A stretch of 64,000 nucleotides of DNA, taken from Betaproteobacteria bacterium (GTDB lineage Bacteria; Pseudomonadota; Gammaproteobacteria; Burkholderiales; CAIKXV01). Under the pieces are notes generated by a model. It was not told the DNA's origin and did not search any database. It saw nothing but the letters and a program-made list of their open reading frames with translations. Below, in pieces: positions 1-10,419 of the stretch. Position numbers and translations under genes: made by a program. Numbering within the stretch: position 1 is the stretch's first letter; the number at the start of each line of letters is the position of its first letter. The DNA lies in assembly GCA_947457885.1 (NCBI GenBank), contig CANGXU010000004.1:1-64000 (forward strand). Reading direction: 5' to 3'.

Positions 1-1187
1 AGGGTCCACAGGGTGCAGAACGCGGGGTCGCCCGTGTCGGCGAGGTTCGCCGGCGCGGGTCCTGCGGCAGAGGGCGTGACGATCGCGTCGTAGCGATCGA
101 AGAGATCGTCGAACACCTCGTGCAGTATCGTGCTGCGGTCGCGCGCCTGGATGTAATCGACCGCCATGACGCCGCGCCCGCGCTCGATCTGTGCGCACAG
201 GGCGTCGGACAACCGGTCGCGCCCCAGCTCGTATTCAAGGGCGAAGCTGGCGGCGATGTCTGCTTCCATGATCGTCTTGTGCCATTGCCACGCCTCGCGC
301 ATCGGCTCGCCGAGCTCCTGCACGCCGATGCAGGATCCCAGTGTCTCGACCAGCTCCTCGAAGGCCAGCGTCGTCCCGGCCTCGGCCCGCTCCCACATCG
401 GCGTGCGCACGAAGGCCAGCTTCGGCCGCAACGGGGGCGACTGCTCGAGGATGGTGCGAAACGCCGGCGGCGCGAACGGGTGGGTCGCCGGATCGCCGGC
501 ATCGAACCCGGCGAGGGACTCCATGCATAACGCGATGTCGTCGAGGTGGCGGGCAAAGACGCTGACGGTGTCGAGTGCAGGCGAGCGCTTCAGGATGCCG
601 GTACGCGGCACCAGTCCGAAGCTGGGCTTGAAGCCGTAGACACCGCAGAACGCAGCCGCCCGGATCGCCGATCCGTCGGTCTGCGTCCCGATCGCAAGCG
701 GCACCATGCCGGCGGCGACGGCAGCGGCCGAGCCGCTAGAGGAGCCGCCAGGCGTGCGAGCAAGGTCATGGGGGTTGCGTGTCTTGCCCGGCGCGAGGGG
801 AGCGAGTTCGGTCGTGACCGTCTTGCCGGCGATGAGCGCGCCGCTGCGACGAAGCATCGCCACGACCGCAGCGTCGCCATCGGAACGCCGTCCGGCATGC
901 AGGACCGTGCCGTTCTCCGTGGGCAGGTCGACGGTGTCGATGATGTCCGCGATGCCGACGGGTACGCCGTGCAGCGGACCCAGGCTGCGTCCGCTGCGCC
1001 GTTCCTCGTCGGCCCGTCGTGCCTGATCGAGCGCATGGTCTCGATCGATGAACGCCCAGGCGCCGACGTCGCCCTCGCGCGATTCGATCTGGGCGAGACA
1101 GGCGTTCATCAGATCCTCCGCGCCCAGTTCACCTTCCCGGATCGCCTTCGCTGCGTCGGTCGCGCGTATCCATTGCAGGCCGTCCAT
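1..1187 (-). CDS. Amidase signature family protein, C-terminus cut by window edge, catalytic Lys replaced
   Basis: The family hydrolyses amide bonds with a Ser-cisSer-Lys triad in the cytoplasm. The visible 395 residues hold the Gly/Ser loop GGSSSGSAAAVAAG (about 148-160) and a nucleophile segment TDGSAIR with Ser173. The lysine site, normally PxxxKD, reads PVGIADIIDT, so residue 80 is Ala (codon GCG, bases 948-950). The usual IRP after the nucleophile is IRA. I chose the ATG at 1187 because GAGGAAG lies nine bases upstream; an in-frame ATG at 1217 lacks a good ribosome site. The frame stays open to base 1, so the C-terminus lies outside. It is divergent from the MFS gene. Family assignment is firm; activity is doubtful without the lysine. 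Substrate unknown. Confidence 0.88.
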   Translation of the reverse strand, partial: MDGLQWIRATDAAKAIREGELGAEDLMNACLAQIESREGDVGAWAFIDRDHALDQARRADEERRSGRSLGPLHGVPVGIADIIDTVDLPTENGTVLHAGRRSDGDAAVVAMLRRSGALIAGKTVTTELAPLAPGKTRNPHDLARTPGGSSSGSAAAVAAGMVPLAIGTQTDGSAIRAAAFCGVYGFKPSFGLVPRTGILKRSPALDTVSVFARHLDDIALCMESLAGFDAGDPATHPFAPPAFRTILEQSPPLRPKLAFVRTPMWERAEAGTTLAFEELVETLGSCIGVQELGEPMREAWQWHKTIMEADIAASFALEYELGRDRLSDALCAQIERGRGVMAVDYIQARDRSTILHEVFDDLFDRYDAIVTPSAAGPAPANLADTGDPAFCTLWT

Positions 1188-1515
1188 CGTCTTCGCTTCC
1201 TCATCCGTTTGAAACATCGTCAACAATCGCTATACCAGAAAACGCGGGCGTTCCTGCGAATCCCTGCGACTCCCTGCCAAACACGGCACGGCCAGGCTCC
1301 GCAGGCCACTGCCGGCCGCATCGTGACGTTCTACAATCCGGGCAGACGCAACTGCGCGCGCGAGCTGGCCAGACTGGCCTGGCACCGCGCCGCCAGGCAG
1401 GCAGGTCCAGCGCGCGACGGCGGCATGGGAGCCATTCCTTGGTATCCGTAGAAGGCCGGAAAGCTCAGTTGAACGATCACCGTCGAGCCGCCGCTTCGGT
1501 GGGCCTGCCCTGCGC
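1188..1515. other. Intergenic region between divergent amidase and MFS genes
   Basis: This 328-base stretch separates two divergent genes and must hold both promoters. I see a perfect 6-1-6 inverted repeat GGCCAGACTGGCC at 1367-1379 that could be an operator, and a -10-like TACAAT on the plus strand at 1332-1337. On the minus strand a TATAGC-like element lies about 40-50 bases upstream of the amidase start. No -35 box is convincing. The open frames that cross it run into the flanking genes and look like shadows. No RNA gene is visible. Confidence 0.4.
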
Positions 1516-2805
1516 GTGGTGCCCGTGAGCCCCGCTGCGCCTGCGGACCAGCGCTCGCTGGCGCGGCTGGTTGCGCTGGTCTGCGCCGCACAGGTGCTGG
1601 TGCAGATAGGTGCTTTCTTCTGGCCGGCGCTCCTGCCCGGCATGATGCAGCGCTGGTCGCTCACCAACAGCGAAGCCGGCTGGATCACGGCGGCGTTCTA
1701 CGGTGCCTACATGCTCGCGGTACCGGTGCTGGTGACTCTCACCGACCGCGTCGATCCGAAGCGCGTGTATCTGTTCGGAGTGGGCTGCACCGTTGCCGGG
1801 CACCTGCTGTTCGGGCTTTACGCCGACGGCTTCTGGTCCGCGCTTGCGCTGCGTGCGCTGACCGGCATAGGCTGGGCCGGCACCTACATGACCGGGCTGA
1901 AGCTGCTCGCCGACCGGGTCGATCGCCAGCTGATGTCGCGCGCGGTCACAGGTCATGCGGCGTCGATCGGCGTATCGGGCGCCGCCTCGTTCGCCTGTGC
2001 CGATCTGCTGGACGGGCTGTTCGGATGGCGCGCCGCCTTCGGCATCGTCGCCGCCACGGCTGCGCTCGCATGGCTGCTGGTGGCCTGGCGGGTGCCGCCC
2101 CAGAAGACACCCGCAGCGCGACCGAAGCCCGCGGACGGCGGCGCGCTTTTTGACTTCCGGCCCGTACTGGCGAACCGCTCGGCAATGGCCTATGCGCTCG
2201 CCTACTGCGTGCATACGCTCGAGATGAACGCGATCCGCGGCTGGGGCGTTGCCTTCCTCGGCTACGTCGCGCTGGTCACAGGTGGCGCGCCTGCCGCGCT
2301 GGCACCGACCACCGTTCTGACGCTGCTGGCGCTCGCCGGCACGATGGCGAGCATCGCCGGCAATGAAGCGTCGATCCGGCTGGGCCGCCGCCGGCTGGTT
2401 ACGCTGGCGATGGTCGCTTCGACCGTGCTGGCAGCCTGCATAGGCTGGCTCGGCAGTGCCAGCTATGGCCTCGCGGTAGGCCTGGTGTTCCTTTGGGGGA
2501 TGGTGGCCTGGCTCGATTCGTCATCGCTCACCGCGGGCAGCGCCGGCACTGCGGACCCGGCGCGGCGTGGCGCAACGCTGGCGGTGCATTCGATGCTCGG
2601 CTACGCCGGTGGCTTCGTCGGCCCCCTGCTGGTCGGCTTCATCCTCGACCTGTCCGGCGGCATGTCCGCTCCAGGCTGGAGTGCCGCGTTCGCCTCGATC
2701 GCGGTCCTGATGCTCGCTGCGCTGACGGCTTTCCGGATCATCCGGCCGCGCGAGCTGGAGGGAGACGCCGGCGCACCAGCCGTGCGTCAGGTGCCCCCGG
2801 GATGA
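1516..2805 (+). CDS. Major facilitator superfamily transporter
   Basis: A 429-residue inner-membrane protein with the hydrophobic pattern of a 12-helix MFS carrier: six helices to about residue 195, a polar loop (VPPQKTPAARPKPADG), then six more. The loop after helix 2 reads LTDRVDPKRVYLFG, a loose form of the family motif GxxxDRxGRR. Ligand cannot be told. The frame has no ATG start; GTG at 1516 is the first option and GTG at 1525 a second, neither with a strong ribosome site, so the N-terminus is uncertain. It converges on the SDR gene with about 35 bases between stops. Pairing with the divergent amidase might mean uptake of an amide or ester, but that is only inference. Confidence 0.85.
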   Translation: MVPVSPAAPADQRSLARLVALVCAAQVLVQIGAFFWPALLPGMMQRWSLTNSEAGWITAAFYGAYMLAVPVLVTLTDRVDPKRVYLFGVGCTVAGHLLFGLYADGFWSALALRALTGIGWAGTYMTGLKLLADRVDRQLMSRAVTGHAASIGVSGAASFACADLLDGLFGWRAAFGIVAATAALAWLLVAWRVPPQKTPAARPKPADGGALFDFRPVLANRSAMAYALAYCVHTLEMNAIRGWGVAFLGYVALVTGGAPAALAPTTVLTLLALAGTMASIAGNEASIRLGRRRLVTLAMVASTVLAACIGWLGSASYGLAVGLVFLWGMVAWLDSSSLTAGSAGTADPARRGATLAVHSMLGYAGGFVGPLLVGFILDLSGGMSAPGWSAAFASIAVLMLAALTAFRIIRPRELEGDAGAPAVRQVPPG

Positions 2806-2839
2806 CCCACCCTGGCAGGCAAGGCCACGGCCGCCCCCC

Positions 2840-3769
2840 TCAGACGGGGCGATCGACTACTGGCTCGAACGGCCTCGGACGATAGCCGAAGTCGCGTTGC
2901 GCATCGCCATGGTCGAACACCATGTCCTTGGCCATCCGACGCGCCATCTCGATGTTGAAGTCACGGTAGCGCGGGACGCACGACAGGCACCAGAGTGCGA
3001 GGCCGACGGCAACCACCGGCACCGGCAGCCATCGCGGTGGACGGCCTACGGCCTGGAAGATCCTCAGCACCAACTCTCGGTAGGACAGCACCTCGCTGCC
3101 GGACAGGTCGTAGGCACGCCCTTCACTGCCCGGGCTGGCCAGCGCCGACACGCAGGCGGCGGCAAGGTCGTCCGCATGCACCGGCTGCCGCAGACCTGCG
3201 CCACCGCCCACCAGCGGGAACACCCCGAAGCGCCGGATCGCCGCCGCGATAACCATCACGTTACGGTCGAGACCGGCACCGTAGATCAGGGTCGGCCGGA
3301 ACAGCGTCCAGCCGATGCCAGCCGCCGTGCAGCTGCGCGCAAGCCCGGTCTCGCCGGCCTCGAGATCCGCGACGATGCGCTGCTCCCTCGGATGGGTCGA
3401 GCCGGCTTTCGTGAAACGGCTGGTGGAGCCGAATGCGATCACCCGGCGGAGGGCAGGCGAACGGGCGGACTCAAGCTGCCTTGGCACCAGCCTCAAGGGG
3501 CCAAGGTGAATCCACGAGTCGCACCCTTCAGTCCAGCCAGCATCGAGCGAGTGCTCCAGGTCGGCCTGGATCCAGCGCGCCGCGCCATGCCCCACCCAGC
3601 GCTCGCCGAAGGAAGCCACCGCCTGAGCCTCCGGTCGGCGCGAGACCGCGATCACGCGGAAGCCCGCCGCCGCCAGGCGTGGCAGCAGAAAGAAACCGAC
3701 CTGGCTCGCGGCGCCCGTGACCACGACCGATCCCCGTGGCGAAAGAGCCGGCAGCGCGGGCAGATTCAT
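2840..3769 (-). CDS. NAD(P)-binding epimerase/dehydratase-like extended SDR, atypical active site
   Basis: A 309-residue Rossmann-fold protein. The N-terminal strand and loop VVVTGAASQVGFFLLPRL is the dinucleotide site, but the middle glycine of TGxxGxxG is Ser. Downstream RPTLIYGAGLDRN and HADDLAAACVSAL match extended SDRs of the epimerase/NDUFA9 kind. The catalytic YxxxK is not seen: where it should fall the sequence reads HPREQRIVADLE. The C-terminal part has a hydrophobic stretch (PVPVVAVGLALWCLSC) that may touch the membrane. It lies 3' to 5' upstream of the channel gene on the same strand, with about 28 bases to the channel stop. Function could be binding or regulatory rather than catalytic. 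Confidence 0.75.
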   Translation of the reverse strand: MNLPALPALSPRGSVVVTGAASQVGFFLLPRLAAAGFRVIAVSRRPEAQAVASFGERWVGHGAARWIQADLEHSLDAGWTEGCDSWIHLGPLRLVPRQLESARSPALRRVIAFGSTSRFTKAGSTHPREQRIVADLEAGETGLARSCTAAGIGWTLFRPTLIYGAGLDRNVMVIAAAIRRFGVFPLVGGGAGLRQPVHADDLAAACVSALASPGSEGRAYDLSGSEVLSYRELVLRIFQAVGRPPRWLPVPVVAVGLALWCLSCVPRYRDFNIEMARRMAKDMVFDHGDAQRDFGYRPRPFEPVVDRPV

Positions 3770-3797
3770 GCCCGAACACCAGCGCGGCGCGGGTGCT

Positions 3798-4610
3798 TCA
3801 CGGTTTCCTCGCAGACAGCGCGGCCTCGACGCGCGCCAGCGCCTCGCGCGCGGCGCGCAATTCGTCGAGCAATGGCGCGTCGCCGTCAGCTGCGGCCTCG
3901 CGACCCGCGTCGGCCGCCTCGATCGCCTTGCTCTCCTCCAGGCTGTTGATGACGACCGCGATGAACAGATTGATCATGACGAACGTGCCGATGATCACGA
4001 ACGAGATGAAGTAGACCCACGCCCAGGGCGCCGTCTCCATCGCGGCATACATCACCTCGGCCCACCCCTCCAGCGTCGCAATCTGGAAGAGAGTAAGCAG
4101 CGCAGCCCCCAGCGTGCCCCAGCGCTCCGGATCCGTGCCATGGAACAGATGGTAGCCGGCCACTGCATAGATGTAGAACAGCAGCGCCACCAGCATCAGC
4201 ACATGCCCCATGCCCGGCAGCGCATGGACCAGTGTGGCCACCACCAGCCGCAGCTTGGGCACCGCCGAAACCAGCCGCAGCACACGCAGCAGCCGCACCA
4301 TCCGCGCGATCATCGCGAGTTCGCCGGAGAATGGCAGAAGGGACAGCGCCACGATGGTGAAGTCGAACAGGTTCCAGCCGTCGCCGAAGTAGCGGCGCCA
4401 TGCAGGCGCGACGGCAGCGAGCTTCAAGCCGACCTCGGCGACGAATGCAGCGAGGATCAGGTGGTGCACCCATTCGATCGTGCGGCCGGCGTGTGCGACG
4501 ACGGTCGTCGAGGTCTCCAGGCCGACCAGCACTCCGTTGAGCACGATCAGCGCAATGATCAGGCGCTCGAAGCGCCGGTCGCCGACGATGCGGCGGGCCA
4601 TCAGGTTCAT
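3798..4610 (-). CDS. Single-domain voltage-gated cation channel (NaChBac/BacNav family)
   Basis: A 270-residue inner-membrane channel expected to form a homotetramer. Four hydrophobic helices (S1-S4) come first; S4 carries Arg103, 106, 109 and 112 at three-residue steps, the voltage-sensing pattern. The pore helix TLFQIATLEGWAE puts the filter T179-L-E-G-W-A-E185 where NaChBac has TLESWAS. S6 reads FVMINLFIAVVINSLEE and is followed by a charged helix (about 224-267) that could be the C-terminal coiled coil. I chose the ATG at 4610 (MNLMARR), with AAGGAAG upstream; longer starts add an untypical tail. The gene stands alone downstream of clpB. The Gly after the filter Glu raises the question of Ca2+ permeation (see findings). 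Confidence 0.9.
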   Translation of the reverse strand: MNLMARRIVGDRRFERLIIALIVLNGVLVGLETSTTVVAHAGRTIEWVHHLILAAFVAEVGLKLAAVAPAWRRYFGDGWNLFDFTIVALSLLPFSGELAMIARMVRLLRVLRLVSAVPKLRLVVATLVHALPGMGHVLMLVALLFYIYAVAGYHLFHGTDPERWGTLGAALLTLFQIATLEGWAEVMYAAMETAPWAWVYFISFVIIGTFVMINLFIAVVINSLEESKAIEAADAGREAAADGDAPLLDELRAAREALARVEAALSARKP

Positions 4611-4699
4611 CGGGAGGGCAACTTCCTTGTCGGGTCGGACTTGCGTGCGCCATGCGCCGCTCGACGACCGCGGTACCGACCGGCTCCGGAACGGACATG

Positions 4700-4733
4700 C
4701 TCCGTCCGGGGAATATACCGGGTCCGGACGGAG
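4700..4733. promoter_or_regulatory. Perfect 10-bp inverted repeat upstream of the channel gene
   Basis: CTCCGTCCGG at 4700-4709 is repeated as its exact reverse complement at 4724-4733, with a 14-base A/T-richer loop. On the minus strand the loop holds TATATT (4712-4717), a good -10 hexamer about 100 bases before the channel start. No T-run follows in either direction, so this is less likely a terminator for clpB than an operator or a leader hairpin. Confidence 0.4.
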
Positions 4734-4856
4734 ATGAAGGCCGGCACAACCCTTTTGCAGGTGCTTTTGCTTGTCCCTCATAAGCCGGAAAGCGAACCGT
4801 ACCGAACGTGCTCCTGGCGGACGACGATCCCTGAAAATCCGTTGCCGCGCCTTCGA

Positions 4857-7442
<2,586 letters not shown>

Positions 7443-7476
7443 GGGGTTGGGCCCTCCGTTTTCTCGTCTTAGAGCA

Positions 7477-7504
7477 AGATTGGGGTTCGTCGCCCGCTTT
7501 CAAG
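7477..7504 (-). promoter_or_regulatory. Sigma-32 (heat-shock) promoter of clpB
   Basis: Read on the minus strand, CTTGAAA (7504-7498) and CCCCAATCT (7485-7477) are separated by 12 bases. The RpoH consensus is CTTGAAA, 11-16 bases, then CCCCATnT, so the -35 is perfect and the -10 differs slightly. Transcription would start near 7470, about 28 bases before the clpB ATG. This fits the known heat-shock control of clpB. Confidence 0.8.
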
Positions 7505-7556
7505 ACCAGCGGCGCCGCGAAGGCTGCCTGGCCCGAGGCTCTGCTATCCTGCCGCC

Positions 7557-7805
7557 ATGGAAGATCGTCCTCGTGACACCCCTGCTGCAGCGGCCGACGC
7601 TGCCACGCCAGCCCCGAAGCGGGCCGGACCGCTGGCGGTCGCACGCGCCGTTCTGGGAAGCTTCCTCGGCATCCGCAAGGCGCGCGACCTCGAATCCGAT
7701 TCGCGCTCGATCACGCCGGTACAGGCGATCATCGGCGGCCTGATCGGCGCGGCGGTACTGGTCGCGTCCCTGCTCGGCCTGGTGCTCTTCATCACCCGCG
7801 GCTGA
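7557..7805 (+). CDS. DUF2970 family small membrane protein
   Basis: An 82-residue protein. A Pro/Ala-rich N-terminal third precedes the conserved block [17 protein letters not shown] and a single hydrophobic helix (about 54-78) near the C-terminus. This pattern matches DUF2970, a small family mainly of beta- and gammaproteobacteria with no known role. It is divergent from clpB, and the 114 bases between them hold the clpB heat-shock promoter on one strand and a -10-like TATCCT just before this start. Whether it shares heat-shock control cannot be told. Confidence 0.8.
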   Translation: MEDRPRDTPAAAADAATPAPKRAGPLAVARAVLGSFLGIRKARDLESDSRSITPVQAIIGGLIGAAVLVASLLGLVLFITRG

Positions 7806-7844
7806 GCGCACTAGCCGGCAGGCGCCTCTACTGGCGGCACCCGC

Positions 7845-9347
7845 TCAGGCGTGCAGCACCCCGCGGCCGCGTGCCCCGGCCGTCGGGTAGGGATGCATCA
7901 TGCTGAGCGCGATGCTGCGGTTCGCATCCTGCACGATGCGTACATGTTCGCGCCGCAGTTCTCGCGCATGCCTCAGCCCGCACGAATGCGCGATCATGTC
8001 GATTTCCTTTGCCATGTTCCGCGCGTAGTGCGCCACGCGCAGGTATTTTTCCTCGACCACCAGCCCACGCTGCAGGCGGCGGTTATGGGTTGCCACGCCA
8101 CTCGGGCAGGTATTCGTGTGGCAGCGCAGTGCCTGGATGCAGCCCAGGGCCAGCATGAAGCCACGGGCGGTATTCACGAAGTCGGCACCGGCGCACAAAG
8201 CCCACGCCGCCTTCGCCGAGGTCACCAGCTTGCCCGAGGCAACTACCCGCACGCGGTCGCGCAGCCCTGCCTCGATCAAGGCATCCACGATACTCGGCAG
8301 CGCTTCGGTGATCGGCAGGGCCATGTGGTCGGCGAGTACCTGCGGCGCTGCGCCGCTGCCACCTTCGCCGCCATCGATCACCAGGAAGTCCGGCGCAGCG
8401 TCCAGCCCCCGCCGCAGGACGGCCTCGCACAGTTCGTTGATGAAGTCCCGGCCACCGACGGCCGTCTTCACGCCGCACGGACGCCCGGTCAGGTCGCGGA
8501 TCATCATCACCTGGTCGAGCAGCTGGTCGATATCCGCAATGTCGAGATGGCGGTTCGGGCTGATCGAGTCTTCGTGAGGCGGTATGCCCCGGATGCGCGC
8601 GATCTCGTCGGTCACCTTCATCGCGGGCAGTACGCCACCCTTGCCGGGCTTGGCGCCCTGGGACAGCTTGATCTCGAAGGCGCCCACCGCGTGGCCGAGT
8701 TCCCTCAGCCGGTCCCGGTCAAGGCTGCCATCGAGGCTGCGAACGCCGTACTTGGCGGTACCGATCTGCATGATCACATCGCAGCCACCTTCGAGGTGGT
8801 AGGGCGACAGGCCGCCCTCTCCGGTGTCCATCCAGCAGCCGGCCTCCTTCGCTCCCATCGACAGTGCCCGCACCGCCGGTGCCGAGATCGCACCGAAACT
8901 CATGCCGCTGACATTGACGACCGACCGCCCGGGCAGCGGATAACGGCAATGCCCTTCCCCGATGAGCAGCGCTGGCGTGGGTAGCCGGTCGGCCTCGAGC
9001 ACCGGGAACGGCGCATTGGCGAACAGGATCGATCCCGGCTGACGCAGGTCGTAGGTGGAACCGAACCCGACGATGCCACCCTCGTTCTTCGCCAGCCGGT
9101 AGACCCAGCCGCGCGTGGCGCGGTTGAACGGCATCTCGTCACGATCCCCGGCGAAGAAGTACTGCCGGAAGTACTCGCCGAGGTTCTCGAAGAAGTAGCG
9201 CAGGTGACCGATCACCGGATAGTTGCGCAGGATCGTGTGCCGCTGCTGGGTGATGTCACGCAGCAGCACGAACACCAGAGCGACCAGGACGACAAACCCG
9301 GCGATGGTACCCAGCCCCCATGACACGACATGCGTGATGTCCGACAT
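7845..9347 (-). CDS. Membrane-anchored FMN-binding glutamate synthase family protein
   Basis: A 500-residue protein with one N-terminal membrane helix (about 12-30) and then a TIM-barrel like the FMN domain of the glutamate synthase large subunit. Diagnostic stretches are GAKPGKGGVLPAMKVTDEIA, DSISPNRHLDIADI, VIDGGEGGSGAAPQVLAD and the iron-sulfur motif C-x5-C-x4-C in CIQALRCHTNTCPSGVATHN. The glutamine amidotransferase and central domains of true GltB are absent, so it probably does not make glutamate from glutamine by itself. Related stand-alone proteins are widespread and poorly characterised. ATG at 9347 follows a G-rich ribosome site. It is divergent from nadC. Confidence 0.9.
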   Translation of the reverse strand: MSDITHVVSWGLGTIAGFVVLVALVFVLLRDITQQRHTILRNYPVIGHLRYFFENLGEYFRQYFFAGDRDEMPFNRATRGWVYRLAKNEGGIVGFGSTYDLRQPGSILFANAPFPVLEADRLPTPALLIGEGHCRYPLPGRSVVNVSGMSFGAISAPAVRALSMGAKEAGCWMDTGEGGLSPYHLEGGCDVIMQIGTAKYGVRSLDGSLDRDRLRELGHAVGAFEIKLSQGAKPGKGGVLPAMKVTDEIARIRGIPPHEDSISPNRHLDIADIDQLLDQVMMIRDLTGRPCGVKTAVGGRDFINELCEAVLRRGLDAAPDFLVIDGGEGGSGAAPQVLADHMALPITEALPSIVDALIEAGLRDRVRVVASGKLVTSAKAAWALCAGADFVNTARGFMLALGCIQALRCHTNTCPSGVATHNRRLQRGLVVEEKYLRVAHYARNMAKEIDMIAHSCGLRHARELRREHVRIVQDANRSIALSMMHPYPTAGARGRGVLHA

Positions 9348-9485
9348 CGAGGATTCCCCCCCCGCGCGCAGTATCGTCTGCCTTTATCGGCGCGGCCGGC
9401 GCACGCTGAAGACGGCCACCGGGCGATCATAAGTGCAATTGGCTAGAATCGACGCCTGCAGAGTCGTCACCACCCCAGAGAACGC

Positions 9486-10331
9486 ATGAGCTTCCCGCCA
9501 GAACTGATCGCCCGCCACGCCGAAGAGGATGCCCGCCGGGCACTGGACGAAGACGTCGGCAGCGGTGACCTGACCGCCGCGCTGATCGCGGAACAGACCC
9601 GCTTGCGTGCTCGGGTGGTTGCGCGCGAGGCGGCAGTGCTGTGCGGGCGGCCGTGGTTCGATGCGGTCTTCCGGCTGGTCGATCCGTCGGCTTCGGTCGA
9701 GTGGCTGGTCGCCGAAGGCGAGCGCGTGGCCCCCGGGCAGGCACTGTGCCGAGTCGGCGGCGCAGCGCGCTCGCTGCTCACCGCCGAGCGTGCCGCCCTG
9801 AATTTCCTGCAGCTGCTTTCGGGCGTCGCCACGCGCACCCGCCAGTATGTCGACGCGATCGCAGGCGCACCGGCGCGGATCCTCGATACGCGCAAGACGC
9901 TGCCCGGCCTGCGCTTCGCGCAGAAGTACGCGGTGGTCACCGGCGGCGGCGCCAACCACCGCATGGGCCTCTACGACATGGTGCTGGTCAAGGAAAACCA
10001 TATCGCGGCCGCTGGCGGCATCACGGCAGCGATCCGGGCCGCAGCCCGTGTGGCGCCGGGCAAGCCGCTCCAGGTCGAGGTCGAGACCGAGGCGCAACTC
10101 GCCGAGGCGCTCGACGCCGGCGCAACGCTGATCCTGCTTGACAACTTCTCGGTCGAACGGATGCATGCGGCTGTGGCGTTTACCGCTGGCCGCGCACGCC
10201 TCGAGGCCTCTGGCGGCATCACCCTCGACACGGTGCGCGCGATTGGCGCGACCGGCGTCGACCGTATCTCGGTGGGCAACCTCACCAAGGACGTGCGCGC
10301 ACTCGACCTGTCGATGCGCTTCGAGGCTTAG
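9486..10331 (+). CDS. nadC: Nicotinate-nucleotide pyrophosphorylase (quinolinate phosphoribosyltransferase)
   Basis: 281 residues, the usual length. NadC converts quinolinate and PRPP to nicotinate mononucleotide, CO2 and pyrophosphate in NAD synthesis. Clear family signatures include [73 protein letters not shown] and the C-terminal [12 protein letters not shown]. nadA and nadB are not in the window, so it stands alone here. A -10-like TAGAAT lies about 40 bases upstream (9444-9449). Confidence 0.97.
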   Translation: MSFPPELIARHAEEDARRALDEDVGSGDLTAALIAEQTRLRARVVAREAAVLCGRPWFDAVFRLVDPSASVEWLVAEGERVAPGQALCRVGGAARSLLTAERAALNFLQLLSGVATRTRQYVDAIAGAPARILDTRKTLPGLRFAQKYAVVTGGGANHRMGLYDMVLVKENHIAAAGGITAAIRAAARVAPGKPLQVEVETEAQLAEALDAGATLILLDNFSVERMHAAVAFTAGRARLEASGGITLDTVRAIGATGVDRISVGNLTKDVRALDLSMRFEA

Positions 10332-10419
10332 CGCCCCTTCACCGGCGCGCGCGGGCTGCACGTCGCCTGCCGAGCGGCACTTATCCTTATCCATTCCCTC
10401 CCTCACAGGCACCTTCACC

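Noticed and set aside
1230-1688. A 152-codon minus-strand frame between amidase and MFS gene
   Set aside because: Overlaps the start of the MFS gene, has no domain and a composition like shadow frames.
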